From Acidobacteriota bacterium (lineage in GTDB: Bacteria; Acidobacteriota; Terriglobia; UBA7540): a stretch of 27,421 nucleotides of DNA. Of the stretch, positions 16,614-24,180 are shown in pieces. The notes beneath the pieces are model-generated. The model saw only the letters and a list, made by a program, of their open reading frames with translations. It was not told the DNA's origin and ran no database searches. The stretch is from the NCBI GenBank assembly GCA_003165615.1, contig PLWR01000499.1, forward strand, positions 359 through 27,779, read 5' to 3'. The first letter of the stretch is position 1; each line of letters starts with the position of its first letter. Both the position numbers and the translations under genes were made by a program.

Positions 16614-18071
16614 TCAGAACCACCTGCTCATGATGACTTTTTGCTCGGTGTAAAACCCTACGGCGTCTTTGCCGTGGGCGTGCAGGTCTCCGAAGAAGGA
16701 ATTCTTCCATCCCGCAAAGGGGAAGAAGGCCATGGGGGCAGCGACCCCAACGTTGACTCCCACCATGCCCACTTCAACTTTTGACGAGTACTCGCGCGCG
16801 GACTTGCCGTTGTTGGTGAAAATTGACGTGGCGTTGCCATAGGGCGAACGGTTCACTAAATTGATGGCCTCGTCCAGCGTCTTGACCCGAATTACGGAGA
16901 GCACGGGTCCGAAAATCTCCTCTCTGGCGATGGTCATGTTAGGCGTGACATTGTCGAATATGGTGGGCCCGAGGAAAAATCCACCGCTTGCAGACTTGTA
17001 GCGGCGCCCGTCGCACAACGGCGTGGCGCCTTCGGCGATGCCTTTTTCGATATAGCCCGCCACGCGCTTGCAGTGGTCGGAGGTCACCAGCGGCCCCATC
17101 TCGATTCCCGCCTGCGACCCGTCTCCCGATGCCAGCGCCTCTGTGCGTTTGGCCAGCAAATCGAGCAGCGGCCCGGCAGCCTCGCCCACCGCCACCAGCA
17201 CGCTGCCCGCCAGGCATCGCTCACCCGCGGCGCCAAAGGCCGAGCCGATGATGGCCTCCACGGTCTTGGGCATATCGGCGTCGGGCATTACCACCAGGTG
17301 ATTCTTCGCCCCGCCCAGCGCCTGCACGCGTTTCCCTTCCGCCGCCGAAGTGGAGTAAACGTATTTGGCCACCGGCGTCGAACCCACAAACGAAACCGCG
17401 CGTACCAGGGGATGGTGCAACAGCGCGTCCACCGTTTCCCTACCGCCGTGGACGAGGTTCAGGACGCCCGCTGGCAAACCGGCCTCCGCCAGCAATTCAA
17501 CGATGCGCGTTGGCGTGAGTGGAACCTTTTCCGACGGCTTCAGCACAAAGGTGTTACCGCAGGCGATCGCGAACGGGTACATCCACATCGGCACCATCGC
17601 GGGAAAATTGAACGGCGTAATGCCGACACACACGCCCACAGGCTGCCGAATCGTCTTGCAGTCGATTTCCCGCGCCACATCGTTCAGCGAATCGCCCATC
17701 ATCAGGCTGGGCATGCCGCAGGCCACTTCCACCATCTGGATGGCGCGGCGAACCTCCATCCTGGCGTCCTCGGCGGTCTTGCCGTTCTCGCGAGTGAGGA
17801 TGGCCGCCACTTCCGCCGCGTGCTCTTCCAGCAGCGTTTTGAAGCGGTAGAGCACCTGCACGCGGTCCACCACGGGCACCTCGCGCCACTTCAAAAACGC
17901 ATCATGCGCGGTGCGAACGGCGCGATCAACGTCATCCGCGGTGGCGTAAGGCGCCTCCGCCAACACGGCCCCGGTGGCTGGATTGGTGACCGGCAGAGTC
18001 GTGCGGCCCTGTGGCTTCTCCCAAACCCCATTGATATAAAAACCCACCAGCCCCACGGCAGATTCCATCAT
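16614..18071 (-). CDS. mmsA: Methylmalonate-semialdehyde dehydrogenase (CoA-acylating)
   Basis: Oxidises methylmalonate or malonate semialdehyde with NAD+ and CoA to propionyl-CoA or acetyl-CoA and CO2; the last step of valine, thymine and uracil (beta-alanine) degradation. Length 485 residues fits the family. The start at 18071 (ATGATGG) has GGAGGGAG upstream. Catalytic Cys286 sits in GAAGERCLAGS, and Asn155 in ITPFNFPAMVPMWM. MmsA-type motifs include DVAREIDCKTIRQPVGVCVG, ALGGAKNHLVVMPDAD, REEIFGPVLSV and FPFAGWKNSFFGDLHAHG. It lies downstream of the hydantoinase on the same strand, with 300 bp between them that hold repeats. The context points to pyrimidine catabolism as its main role. Confidence 0.95.
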   Translation of the reverse strand: MMESAVGLVGFYINGVWEKPQGRTTLPVTNPATGAVLAEAPYATADDVDRAVRTAHDAFLKWREVPVVDRVQVLYRFKTLLEEHAAEVAAILTRENGKTAEDARMEVRRAIQMVEVACGMPSLMMGDSLNDVAREIDCKTIRQPVGVCVGITPFNFPAMVPMWMYPFAIACGNTFVLKPSEKVPLTPTRIVELLAEAGLPAGVLNLVHGGRETVDALLHHPLVRAVSFVGSTPVAKYVYSTSAAEGKRVQALGGAKNHLVVMPDADMPKTVEAIIGSAFGAAGERCLAGSVLVAVGEAAGPLLDLLAKRTEALASGDGSQAGIEMGPLVTSDHCKRVAGYIEKGIAEGATPLCDGRRYKSASGGFFLGPTIFDNVTPNMTIAREEIFGPVLSVIRVKTLDEAINLVNRSPYGNATSIFTNNGKSAREYSSKVEVGMVGVNVGVAAPMAFFPFAGWKNSFFGDLHAHGKDAVGFYTEQKVIMSRWF

Positions 18072-18371
18072 TCTTCTCCCTCCCATTCTGTGATCTTGTT
18101 TACTGATCACGCTCCGTCATCGCCGGAAAAGAATTTCACCCAGAGGGCACGGAGACTCACGCACAGAGGACACGGAGCGAGGCTGAAATGCCCTGGTCGC
18201 TACTCCCTGTTCTCCGCGTTCAGGGGTTCCAAGAATTCCATTGACAGGTCACTTCGTGAACTCTGTTTGAAACGTTCTTTTACCATTTTGGATATTAGAT
18301 TCGAAGGATCGAGAGCCGCTAATCTGCAGATGTGCGCGGCGCGCTAACTCCAATCTAAAATCCAAAATTGG
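18072..18371. repeat. Repeat-filled spacer between hydantoinase and mmsA
   Basis: Two features stand out. CAGAGGGCACGGAG (from 18141) recurs as CAGAGGACACGGAG (from 18164), each being two heptamers. An inverted pair of 17-base arms (18285-18301 and 18352-18368, one mismatch) reads as heptamers ATTTTGG, ATTTTAG, ATTGGAG on the minus strand. The RBS of mmsA is at the left edge. No gene is seen. Confidence 0.65.
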
Positions 18372-19763
18372 TCACTTCCACGCCCCTCCGCGCACCGCCC
18401 GTTTTAGGTACTGCCCGCGGCCGGGCTTGCCGAAGAACCGGCCGTTGTCCACAATCACTTCCCCGCGCGAAATCACGGTGCGGGCGTTGCCGCGAATTTC
18501 AAAACCCTCAAACATCGAGTAGTCCACGCGCATGTGGTGTGTCTTGGCGCTGAGCGTGTGCACCGCCTCGGGGTCCCATATCACCACGTCGGCGTCGCTG
18601 CCAGCGGCGATTTCGCCCTTGCGCGGGTACATCCCAAAAATGCGCGCCGGCGTGGTGGAGGTGATTTCCACGAAGCGATTGAGCGTGATTTTTCCCGCAT
18701 TCACACCATGGTGATAAATCAGTTGCAGGCGATTCTCAATGCCCGGGCCGCCGTTGGGAATCTTGGTGAAATCATCCTTCCCCAGGATCTTCTGGTCTTC
18801 GAAGCAGAACGGGCAATGGTCGGTGGAAACCACTTGCAAGTGGTCGTGCTTGAGCCCGTCCCAGAGTTTGGGTTGATGTTCCTTGGATCGCAGCGGCGGA
18901 GTCAAGACGTACTTAGCGCCTTCAAAGCCCGGCCGCGCGAGATCATCGATGGAAAGCAGGAGATACTGCGGGCAGGTCTCCGCAAACGCCGGCACGCCGC
19001 GGTCGCGCGCCTCACGGACTTCATTCAGCGCGTCCTCGGAAGTGAGGTGCACAATGTAAACCGGTACGCCGGCGATCTCCGCCAGGGCGATGGAGCGGTG
19101 CACCGCCTCCGCCTCCGCTTTCACCGGCCGCGTGAGTGCATGGTAGATGGGAGCGGTTTTGCCCTCGGCCACCGCGCGCGCCACAATCACGTCAATCACG
19201 CTACCGTTTTCGGCGTGCATGCAAACAAGCGCGCCGTTCTTGGCGGTCTGCGAAAGGGCTTTGAAAATTGTGCCGTCATCCACCATCAGCGAGTTGGGGT
19301 AGGCCATGAACAGCTTGAAGCTGGACACTCCTTCGTGCACCATGTCGTCCATGTCTTCCAAGCCCGCGCCCGCCAGGTCGGTAACAATCAGGTGCAGACC
19401 GTAGTCGATGGTGGCGCGTCCCTCGGCCTTTTTCCACCAGGTGTCGAGGGCGTCGCGCATGCGAGTGCCGCGCGCTTGCGTGGCGTAATCAACGATGCAG
19501 GTGGTGCCGCCGAACGCCGCCGCGCGCGTGCCCGTCAGGAAATCGTCGCTCGACATGGTGCTGCCCAAGGGCATATCGAGATGAGTGTGGGCGTCGATGC
19601 CGCCGGGGATAACGTACATGCCCATGGCGTCAATCACCCGGGCATCGAAACCGGCGGCAAGCCCCGGGCCTACCTGGCTGATGCGTTCGCCCTCAATCAA
19701 AACATCGGCCTTGCGCGTTTCTTCTGCGGTAACAACCGTGCCATGGCGAATTAGCGTGGTCAT
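18372..19763 (-). CDS. Dihydropyrimidinase / D-hydantoinase
   Basis: Cyclic amidohydrolase that opens dihydrouracil or dihydrothymine to N-carbamoyl-beta-amino acids; related enzymes open hydantoins. Length 463 residues is normal. The binuclear zinc site is complete: H59 and H61 (GGIDAHTHLD), K150 for carboxylation (SSFKLFMAYP), H183 (CMHAENG), H239 (IVHLTSEDAL) and D315 (STDHCPF). A weak GAGG precedes the ATG at 19763. The gene follows a 42-codon beta-ureidopropionase remnant and precedes mmsA, which favours dihydropyrimidinase over a hydantoin-salvage enzyme. Substrate choice between the two is not certain from sequence alone. Confidence 0.93.
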   Translation of the reverse strand: MTTLIRHGTVVTAEETRKADVLIEGERISQVGPGLAAGFDARVIDAMGMYVIPGGIDAHTHLDMPLGSTMSSDDFLTGTRAAAFGGTTCIVDYATQARGTRMRDALDTWWKKAEGRATIDYGLHLIVTDLAGAGLEDMDDMVHEGVSSFKLFMAYPNSLMVDDGTIFKALSQTAKNGALVCMHAENGSVIDVIVARAVAEGKTAPIYHALTRPVKAEAEAVHRSIALAEIAGVPVYIVHLTSEDALNEVREARDRGVPAFAETCPQYLLLSIDDLARPGFEGAKYVLTPPLRSKEHQPKLWDGLKHDHLQVVSTDHCPFCFEDQKILGKDDFTKIPNGGPGIENRLQLIYHHGVNAGKITLNRFVEITSTTPARIFGMYPRKGEIAAGSDADVVIWDPEAVHTLSAKTHHMRVDYSMFEGFEIRGNARTVISRGEVIVDNGRFFGKPGRGQYLKRAVRGGAWK

Positions 19764-19778
19764 AGGGCCCTCTTATGA

Positions 19779-19842
19779 ATCGGGTGATCGGGTGAACAAA
19801 TTGATCGGGAGATCTGGTGATCCGGTGATCGGGTGAACAGAA
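19779..19842. repeat. GATC-centred 8-bp repeat tract
   Basis: GATC occurs at 19786, 19803, 19811, 19819 and 19827, so the last four are spaced exactly 8 bp apart (GATCGGGA, GATCTGGT, GATCCGGT, GATCGGGT), with GAAC variants. Related strings (GATCAACG, GATCACGC) continue to about 19890, where the ureidopropionase remnant breaks off. Confidence 0.8.
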
Positions 19843-19878
19843 AGGCGTTTGCGCCCCGTTGATCTTTTGTTCATCTGA

Positions 19879-20007
19879 TCACGCGATCGCCATGCGGATA
19901 AAGCCCAGGTGCTTTTCAATCATGGCTTGTTTGGTGACTTCGAGCGAGGCTTCAGGATGAGCGGCGTTGAAAGCTTGAATCAATGAACAACGGACAATTC
20001 GAGGCAT
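19879..20007 (-). pseudogene. 5' remnant of beta-ureidopropionase (nitrilase family)
   Basis: I read ATG at 20007 with a good SD (GGAGG, 3-8 bases upstream). It is followed by MPRIVRCSLIQAFNAAHPEA, then VTKQAMIEKHLGFIRMAIA and a TGA. Beta-ureidopropionases and N-carbamoylputrescine amidases of the nitrilase family begin in this way (PRIVRCxLIQ..., AMIEKH...LI). The catalytic Glu, Lys and Cys all lie downstream in intact genes and are missing here. The stop is inside GATC repeat sequence, which replaces the rest of the gene. The enzyme would convert N-carbamoyl-beta-alanine to beta-alanine, the step after the adjacent hydantoinase. The start region is intact, so loss is probably recent. Confidence 0.8.
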
Positions 20008-20151
20008 GGTTCCTCCGGTAAGTTATACCAGCATGATACGAAAGAGCCCCTCAGCCCAAGATACGGACGATGCCAGGCATTATGATGCGTCTGTTATAAG
20101 GAATCAACCGGAAGGGATAGCAGGGACAATTTGACTTTGCCTTGAAAGATT

Positions 20152-20217
20152 TTTTCCTACCGGTAGGAAAATGGACAATATTTGTGTTGACAATACACCG
20201 GTGTACATCGCTAGTCT
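20152..20217 (+). promoter_or_regulatory. Promoter-like region with two ACCGGT-centred palindromic operators
   Basis: A perfect 20-bp palindrome TTTTCCTACCGGTAGGAAAA lies at 20152-20171. A perfect 12-bp palindrome TACACCGGTGTA lies at 20194-20205. Their centres are 38 bp apart and both are built on ACCGGT. TTGACA (20187-20192) directly precedes the second, with a weak TAGTCT 19 bases on, so the second site would lie between -35 and -10. This layout is typical of autorepressed TetR-type promoters. An SD-like AGGAGGT follows at 20222-20228 but leads only into repeats. Confidence 0.6.
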
Positions 20218-20226
20218 ACGTAGGAG

Positions 20227-20266
20227 GTGTCAGGTTTTAGGTCCCAGGTGCCGGTATCAGGTTGTT
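20227..20266. repeat. Degenerate tandem heptamers, unit GTNNCAG
   Basis: GTGTCAG, GTTTTAG, GTCCCAG, a 6-base GTGCCG, GTATCAG and GTTGTTC follow one another directly after a promoter and SD-like sequence. Confidence 0.75.
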
Positions 20267-20446
20267 CCCGAGAGGCTGCGCCAGAGTATTACGGAAAGCT
20301 GATAACTGAAGACTCAAATATTCATGAAAACAAATGAGTTATAATCGTCTTGCCAAGATATTCTTGAAAATAATGGAGAAAGACATTCGACGCGGAATAG
20401 GCAATTGACCTCAGCATGGGCATAATGCCCTGAATCGGAGAATCAC

Positions 20447-21217
20447 ATGCGTGCGATTGACATTGAGTTTCGATACCGCTTCTGGGTCATCTGCCTGACG
20501 TATGCTCTGGGCTTTGGATGCTACCGGTTCGACCACCTGAACGCGACCTTGGCGCTGGCACGCTGGATGTTCAGTGCCCGCGACCCTCACTTGGATTCTC
20601 TGGCCGCCCGGCACGCCCTTCAGGTGCTGTTTGCCCTCTCGGCGGCGCTGGTGACTGCCGCCGCGTGGATTCGCACCTGGGGAGGCGCCTATTTGCGCAC
20701 GGAGGTGGTCCACGATGGGGCGGTGCGCACGGAAAAACTGGTCGCCGACGGGCCTTACCGCCGCCTGCGCAATCCCCTTTATCTCGGCAGTATGCTGCTG
20801 GCAGCCGGCATGGCGATGCTGGCCAGTCGAACCGGCGCGGTGGTTTTGATCCTGGGGAATTTGCTCATCGTGTTGCGCCTGATTGGACGGGAGGAAGCTG
20901 CGCTCGGGCAGGCCCAGGGTGAAGGCTATCGCACGTTTCTAGCGGCCGTCCCGCGCCTTTGGCCGTCGCTGCGGCCCCGCCTGCCCGCCGGTGACTTGCA
21001 GCCGAGATGGTTGCAGTCTTTCCTGGGCGAAGCGTGGATGTGGACTTTCGCTTTGGATGGATTCCTCTTTGCCTGGAAGCTGGATGAGCATCTCTACTAC
21101 ACCATCCTCTGGGTCTCCGGAGCCGCGTATTTTCTGATGCGGATTGTGCAGGAGCGTTTGCGCCAGCGGGACTCGCAGCGCCCGGTGCCTGACCAGCATT
21201 CTTCCCGATCTTTGTAA
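20447..21217 (+). CDS. Isoprenylcysteine carboxyl methyltransferase / PEMT-like membrane protein
   Basis: A 256-residue integral membrane protein with four or more hydrophobic segments. The signature VADGPYRRLRNPLYLGSMLL (about residues 98-117), followed by REEAALG and EGYRTFLAAVPRLWP (about 149-172), is the SAM-binding core shared by bacterial ICMT-like and phospholipid methyltransferases. The substrate is unknown; bacterial members methylate lipids or small molecules rather than prenyl-cysteine. An extra C-terminal membrane pair (WMWTFALDGFLFAWKL and YTILWVSGAAYFLM) extends the usual core. GGAG lies 6-7 bases before the ATG. It reads toward the acyltransferase gene 310 bases downstream. Confidence 0.82.
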   Translation: MRAIDIEFRYRFWVICLTYALGFGCYRFDHLNATLALARWMFSARDPHLDSLAARHALQVLFALSAALVTAAAWIRTWGGAYLRTEVVHDGAVRTEKLVADGPYRRLRNPLYLGSMLLAAGMAMLASRTGAVVLILGNLLIVLRLIGREEAALGQAQGEGYRTFLAAVPRLWPSLRPRLPAGDLQPRWLQSFLGEAWMWTFALDGFLFAWKLDEHLYYTILWVSGAAYFLMRIVQERLRQRDSQRPVPDQHSSRSL

Positions 21218-21526
21218 TCATGGACGGAGAGATTATGGATCGCTCATTTCGAATTCTAGTCGCGCCGCGAAGAAAGGATTCACCATAGGGCACACAGAGA
21301 ACCACAGAGAAAAGCGCTTCGCGCATTTTCATTCATCGTGGCGAGCCCCAGGCTCATGCGAATCTGTGGGGAATTCGTCCTTGGCTTGCGGCCGGCAGGC
21401 GCGTTGTGTACATCGTCTTAGGCTAACGAGACTCGCTTGCCGTCGCGGTTGCCGTGTGGCAAGCTTCTGTCAGGTAACGCGGCGCGGTGGCGTGATGTTG
21501 GTTGCTAAAGTGGTCACTCCTTCTTC
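21218..21526. other. Spacer with a CACAGAGAA-type repeat
   Basis: Around 21283-21312, CACAGAGAAC is followed by CACAGAGAAA, a repeat type related to the CAGAGGACACGGAG strings at 18141-18177. Nothing else is recognisable, and no strong promoter or SD for the next gene is visible. Confidence 0.45.
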
Positions 21527-22336
21527 ATGACGAATCAAGGCGGGAAAACACGCGAGCTGATGAAAGCGGGCGAGCCGGCTTCGACGGATTCTTCCCAGCT
21601 TCGCCTCAAGGCAAGCTCTCGCACTTTTACGCTTTGGCAACGCGTCCAGATATTTGTCGCCACCTGGATTGGTTATATCGCGTTGCTATTGATCGGCCGC
21701 AGCCTGCGCTGGGAAACGTTCGGATGCGGCAATTGGGAAGCCGCGCGCCAGATGGGCAAAGGATTGGTCTACACCTGCTGGCACCGCCAAATCTTTTCCG
21801 GCACATGGTTCTGGCGCAAACGCGGCATTGTGGCCATGGCCAGTCAGAATTTCGACGGCGAGTATATTACGCGCATCCTTCAGAAAAATGGCTACGGCGT
21901 GGTGCGAGGTTCCAGTTCGCGGGGCGGCGCAAAGGCTTGGGTGGAAATGGTGCGCTGCCATCGCCAGGGGCTGGAAACGGTCTTCACCATCGACGGCCCG
22001 CGCGGCCCGCGCTTTGTGGCCAAACCGGGCTCGGTGCAGTTGGCCAAGGCCACCGGAGCGGCCATCGTCTGCTTCCATTCGGCGGTTCGCCCCGCCTTTG
22101 TGTTTCGAAAAAGCTGGGACCAAACGGAATTTCCCTTCCCGTTCAGCCGGGCCGCAATGTTTGTGGCCCCCGCCATCTTCGTTCCGCGCGACGCGGATCG
22201 CGCCGAGCAGGCCCGCAAGCTCCAGCAAGTTCAGTCGGCATTGGATGATCTCCGCACCCGCGCCGAGCAGTGGCAGAAGAGCCAGGGCGAGCTTCCACGC
22301 TCCCCGGAGGGGAGGAATATCATCAGCCGTAGGTGA
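21527..22336 (+). CDS. DUF374 lysophospholipid acyltransferase-family protein
   Basis: A 269-residue protein of the DUF374 group, related to LpxL-like and PlsC-like acyltransferases and thought to acylate lipid A precursors or other envelope lipids at the inner membrane. A hydrophobic N-terminal anchor spans about 41-59 (QIFVATWIGYIALLLIG). Conserved features are YTCWHRQIF (H86), MASQNFDGEYITRILQKNGY, RGSSSRGGAKA and FTIDGPRGPRFVAKPG (about 153-168). The C-terminus is a charged helix (AEQARKLQQVQSALDDLRTR). Start choice is not certain: the ATG at 21527 has little SD, and an ATG at 21560 is an alternative that keeps the whole domain. It converges on coaE. Confidence 0.85.
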   Translation: MTNQGGKTRELMKAGEPASTDSSQLRLKASSRTFTLWQRVQIFVATWIGYIALLLIGRSLRWETFGCGNWEAARQMGKGLVYTCWHRQIFSGTWFWRKRGIVAMASQNFDGEYITRILQKNGYGVVRGSSSRGGAKAWVEMVRCHRQGLETVFTIDGPRGPRFVAKPGSVQLAKATGAAIVCFHSAVRPAFVFRKSWDQTEFPFPFSRAAMFVAPAIFVPRDADRAEQARKLQQVQSALDDLRTRAEQWQKSQGELPRSPEGRNIISRR

Positions 22337-22388
22337 AACCTGCGGACAGGAACCATGGGACAAAGATGCCTATCGACATTGCCAATGA

Positions 22389-23048
22389 CTACTCGCCGCG
22401 CGCGCCTGCAACAATTCGCTTCAATTCCTGATAGATCGCTTCGGCCTGAGCTCGTGATTGTTCCAGAGTTCCGGAGCAATCGATCAAGTAATCCGCGCGG
22501 CGGCGCTTTTCTTCCACGCGCATCTGCGCCTCAATGCGGCGCTCGGCTTCATCGCGGGAAACGCCCGACTTGGCCATCAGGCGTTCCAGTTGCTGTTCAG
22601 GCCGGCACCACACCACAATCACTTTGCGCAGAGTCCTGTCCAGGCCCGACTCGAAAATCAGCGCCGCGTCTACAATCACTACAGCATGGGGGTTCCTCTC
22701 TTGCTCCCCGGCGGCCAGTTTCTTCACGCGCGCGATGATGTGCGGATGGACGATGGCGTTGAGCCGGCGCAGTTGTCGCAAGTCGGCAAACACCTTGGGG
22801 CCAAGTTTCCGCCTGTCGATGCGGCCGCCGGGATCGAGGATATCTTTCCCGAAGCAATCGATTACCCCTTGGTAAGCGGGTTGCCCGGGCTCAATCACCT
22901 TGTGCCCGATGCGGTCGGCGTCGAAAATAAATGAGCCCAGGTCCTGGAAGAATCGCGCCACGGTGCTCTTTCCGCAGGCGATGCCTCCGGTCAGACCGAA
23001 GCAAAGCCCGAGGTCCGAAGTCCGAGGTCCGAAGTCAACTACTTGCAA
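22389..23048 (-). CDS. coaE: Dephospho-CoA kinase with a repeat-encoded N-terminus
   Basis: Phosphorylates the 3'-OH of dephospho-CoA with ATP, the last step of CoA synthesis. The P-loop GLTGGIACGKST normally begins 2-6 residues after the start. Here it begins at residue 18 if the TTG at 23048 is used (GGGGAG 6 bases upstream). TTG 23069 and GTG 23066 are other in-frame choices, and no ATG exists near. The extra residues (VDFGPRTSDLGLCF) come from heptamers at 23006-23040. Other motifs are FDADRIGHKVIEPGQPAY, RRLNAIVHPHI and VVWCRPEQQLERLMAKSG. Length is normal otherwise. It sits 130 bases after folD on the same strand. Confidence 0.93.
   Translation of the reverse strand: MQVVDFGPRTSDLGLCFGLTGGIACGKSTVARFFQDLGSFIFDADRIGHKVIEPGQPAYQGVIDCFGKDILDPGGRIDRRKLGPKVFADLRQLRRLNAIVHPHIIARVKKLAAGEQERNPHAVVIVDAALIFESGLDRTLRKVIVVWCRPEQQLERLMAKSGVSRDEAERRIEAQMRVEEKRRRADYLIDCSGTLEQSRAQAEAIYQELKRIVAGARGE
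23006..23040. repeat. Heptamer tract at the coaE start
   Basis: GCCCGAG, GTCCGAA, GTCCGAG, GTCCGAA, GTCAACT run in phase, with alternating G/A at the last position. The tract lies inside the first codons of coaE. Confidence 0.85.
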
Positions 23049-23173
23049 GCGGCACTCCCCTTGCACCAAATATGGGCAGACTTGGGAACATGATGGGAGC
23101 AGCAGATGTAGCGCCTGTTCTGAAGGTCCGCGGCTCGTTTCCTATGGGCAAAGAAAAGCCTTCTCGCTACGAA

Positions 23174-23185
23174 CCACTAGCCACT
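23174..23185. repeat. CCACTAGCCACT at the folD stop codon
   Basis: This 12-mer is identical to 24165-24176 on the other side of folD. The TAG stop of folD (23177-23179, minus strand) is part of the heptamer ACTAGCC. Confidence 0.8.
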
Positions 23186-24109
23186 GCTCTTAATCCCGCG
23201 CCGCAACCGCGCGGCCTGAATGGTGTTCGACATGAGCATCACAATAGTCAACGGTCCGACGCCGCCCGGCACGGGAGTGAACGCGCCGGCGATGGCCCGA
23301 GCGTCTTCGGGTTGCACATCCCCCACCAGCACCGAACCTCGCTTTTGCAAGGTGGCGAGAGGCGCGGTGGGATCGTGGAAGATCCTGCGCACTTCCTCTT
23401 CCGTCGTCAGGCGGTTGATGCCCACGTCGATCACCGTCGCGCCGGGTTTGATAAAGTCGGCGGTAACGAAAGCCGCTTTTCCCATGGCTGCCACCAGGAT
23501 ATCCGCTTCGCGCGCCACCGCCGGCAGATCGCGCGTGCGGGAGTGGCAAATGGTGACAGTGGCATGTTCGCGCAGCAGAAGCATGGCCACCGGCTTCCCC
23601 ACAATGTCGCTGCGGCCGATCACCACGGCCCGCGCTCCTTTGAGGGGAATCTTCGAGCGCTTGAGTATTTCCAGTATTCCTGCCGGCGTGCAGGGCACAA
23701 ATCCCGCGCGCCCGGCAACGAGGTTGCCGATATTGACGGGGTGGAACCCATCCACATCTTTCGCCGGGTCCACTGCCATCAAAATCCGCTTGGTATCAAC
23801 CTGGGGAGGGAGGGGAAGCTGAATCAGAATGCCGTCAATCTCATCGTTGCGGTTGAGATCGTCGACTAACTTCAGCAGTTCGCCAGTGGTCGAATCTTTT
23901 GATCGCACGATTTTCTCGCTGTAGATACCCAGCGCTTCACAGGCTTTCACTTTGTTGCGGACGTAGATCTGCGACCCGGGATCTTCGCCCACCAGCACGG
24001 CTGCCAGGCCGGGGGTGATGCCCTCGCGCTTCAGGTCCGCGATCTGTTGCAAGAGTTCCGATTGGATTTCATCTCGAATTTTATTGCCGTCAAGTAGGGT
24101 TGCCGTCAA
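23177..24109 (-). CDS. folD: Methylenetetrahydrofolate dehydrogenase / methenyltetrahydrofolate cyclohydrolase
   Basis: Bifunctional enzyme that interconverts 5,10-methylene-, 5,10-methenyl- and 10-formyl-tetrahydrofolate, supplying one-carbon units for purines and formyl-Met-tRNA. It has 310 residues; the family is usually 280-300. The catalytic pair Y49 and K53 lies in QIYVRNKVKAC. Other signatures are GILIQLPLP, the NADP site VIGRSDIVGKPVAMLLL, and PGGVGPLTIVMLMSNT near the end. The start is TTG at 24109 with GGGAG 6-7 bases upstream; no ATG is better placed. The last residues (KSSG) and the stop lie in repeat DNA, so the C-terminus has probably been rewritten. It is upstream of coaE on the same strand. 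Confidence 0.95.
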   Translation of the reverse strand: MTATLLDGNKIRDEIQSELLQQIADLKREGITPGLAAVLVGEDPGSQIYVRNKVKACEALGIYSEKIVRSKDSTTGELLKLVDDLNRNDEIDGILIQLPLPPQVDTKRILMAVDPAKDVDGFHPVNIGNLVAGRAGFVPCTPAGILEILKRSKIPLKGARAVVIGRSDIVGKPVAMLLLREHATVTICHSRTRDLPAVAREADILVAAMGKAAFVTADFIKPGATVIDVGINRLTTEEEVRRIFHDPTAPLATLQKRGSVLVGDVQPEDARAIAGAFTPVPGGVGPLTIVMLMSNTIQAARLRRGIKSSG

Positions 24110-24125
24110 GGTAGGTCTCCCAGGA

Positions 24126-24180
24126 TCAGTGGATCGTGGACAGTGGCGAGTCAGTGGCGACTATCCACTAGCCACTAACC
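24126..24180. repeat. Inverted heptamer tracts upstream of folD
   Basis: On the plus strand TCAGTGG, ATCGTGG, ACAGTGG (24126-24146), then TCAGTGG (24151-24157), are followed by ACTATCC, ACTAGCC, ACTAACC (24160-24180). The two groups are complementary in part (AGTGG with CCACT), so the tract can fold as a hairpin in the folD leader or promoter. Confidence 0.8.

Larger units (their letters stand above)
20008..20446. other. Spacer with operators and heptamers, no gene
   Basis: About 440 bases between divergent genes. It holds two palindromes and a promoter-like TTGACA (20152-20217) and a GTNNCAG heptamer tract (20227-20266). The remainder, including an A/T-rich part around 20315-20390, shows no recognisable gene. 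Confidence 0.6.

Noticed and set aside
18534..19754. 406-codon plus-strand frame opposite the hydantoinase
   Set aside because: Mirror frame of an unmistakable amidohydrolase; composition typical of an antisense shadow.
24126..24180. CRISPR-like array upstream of folD
   Set aside because: Units are contiguous 7-mers with no 30-bp spacers and no cas genes nearby; these are simple tandem repeats.
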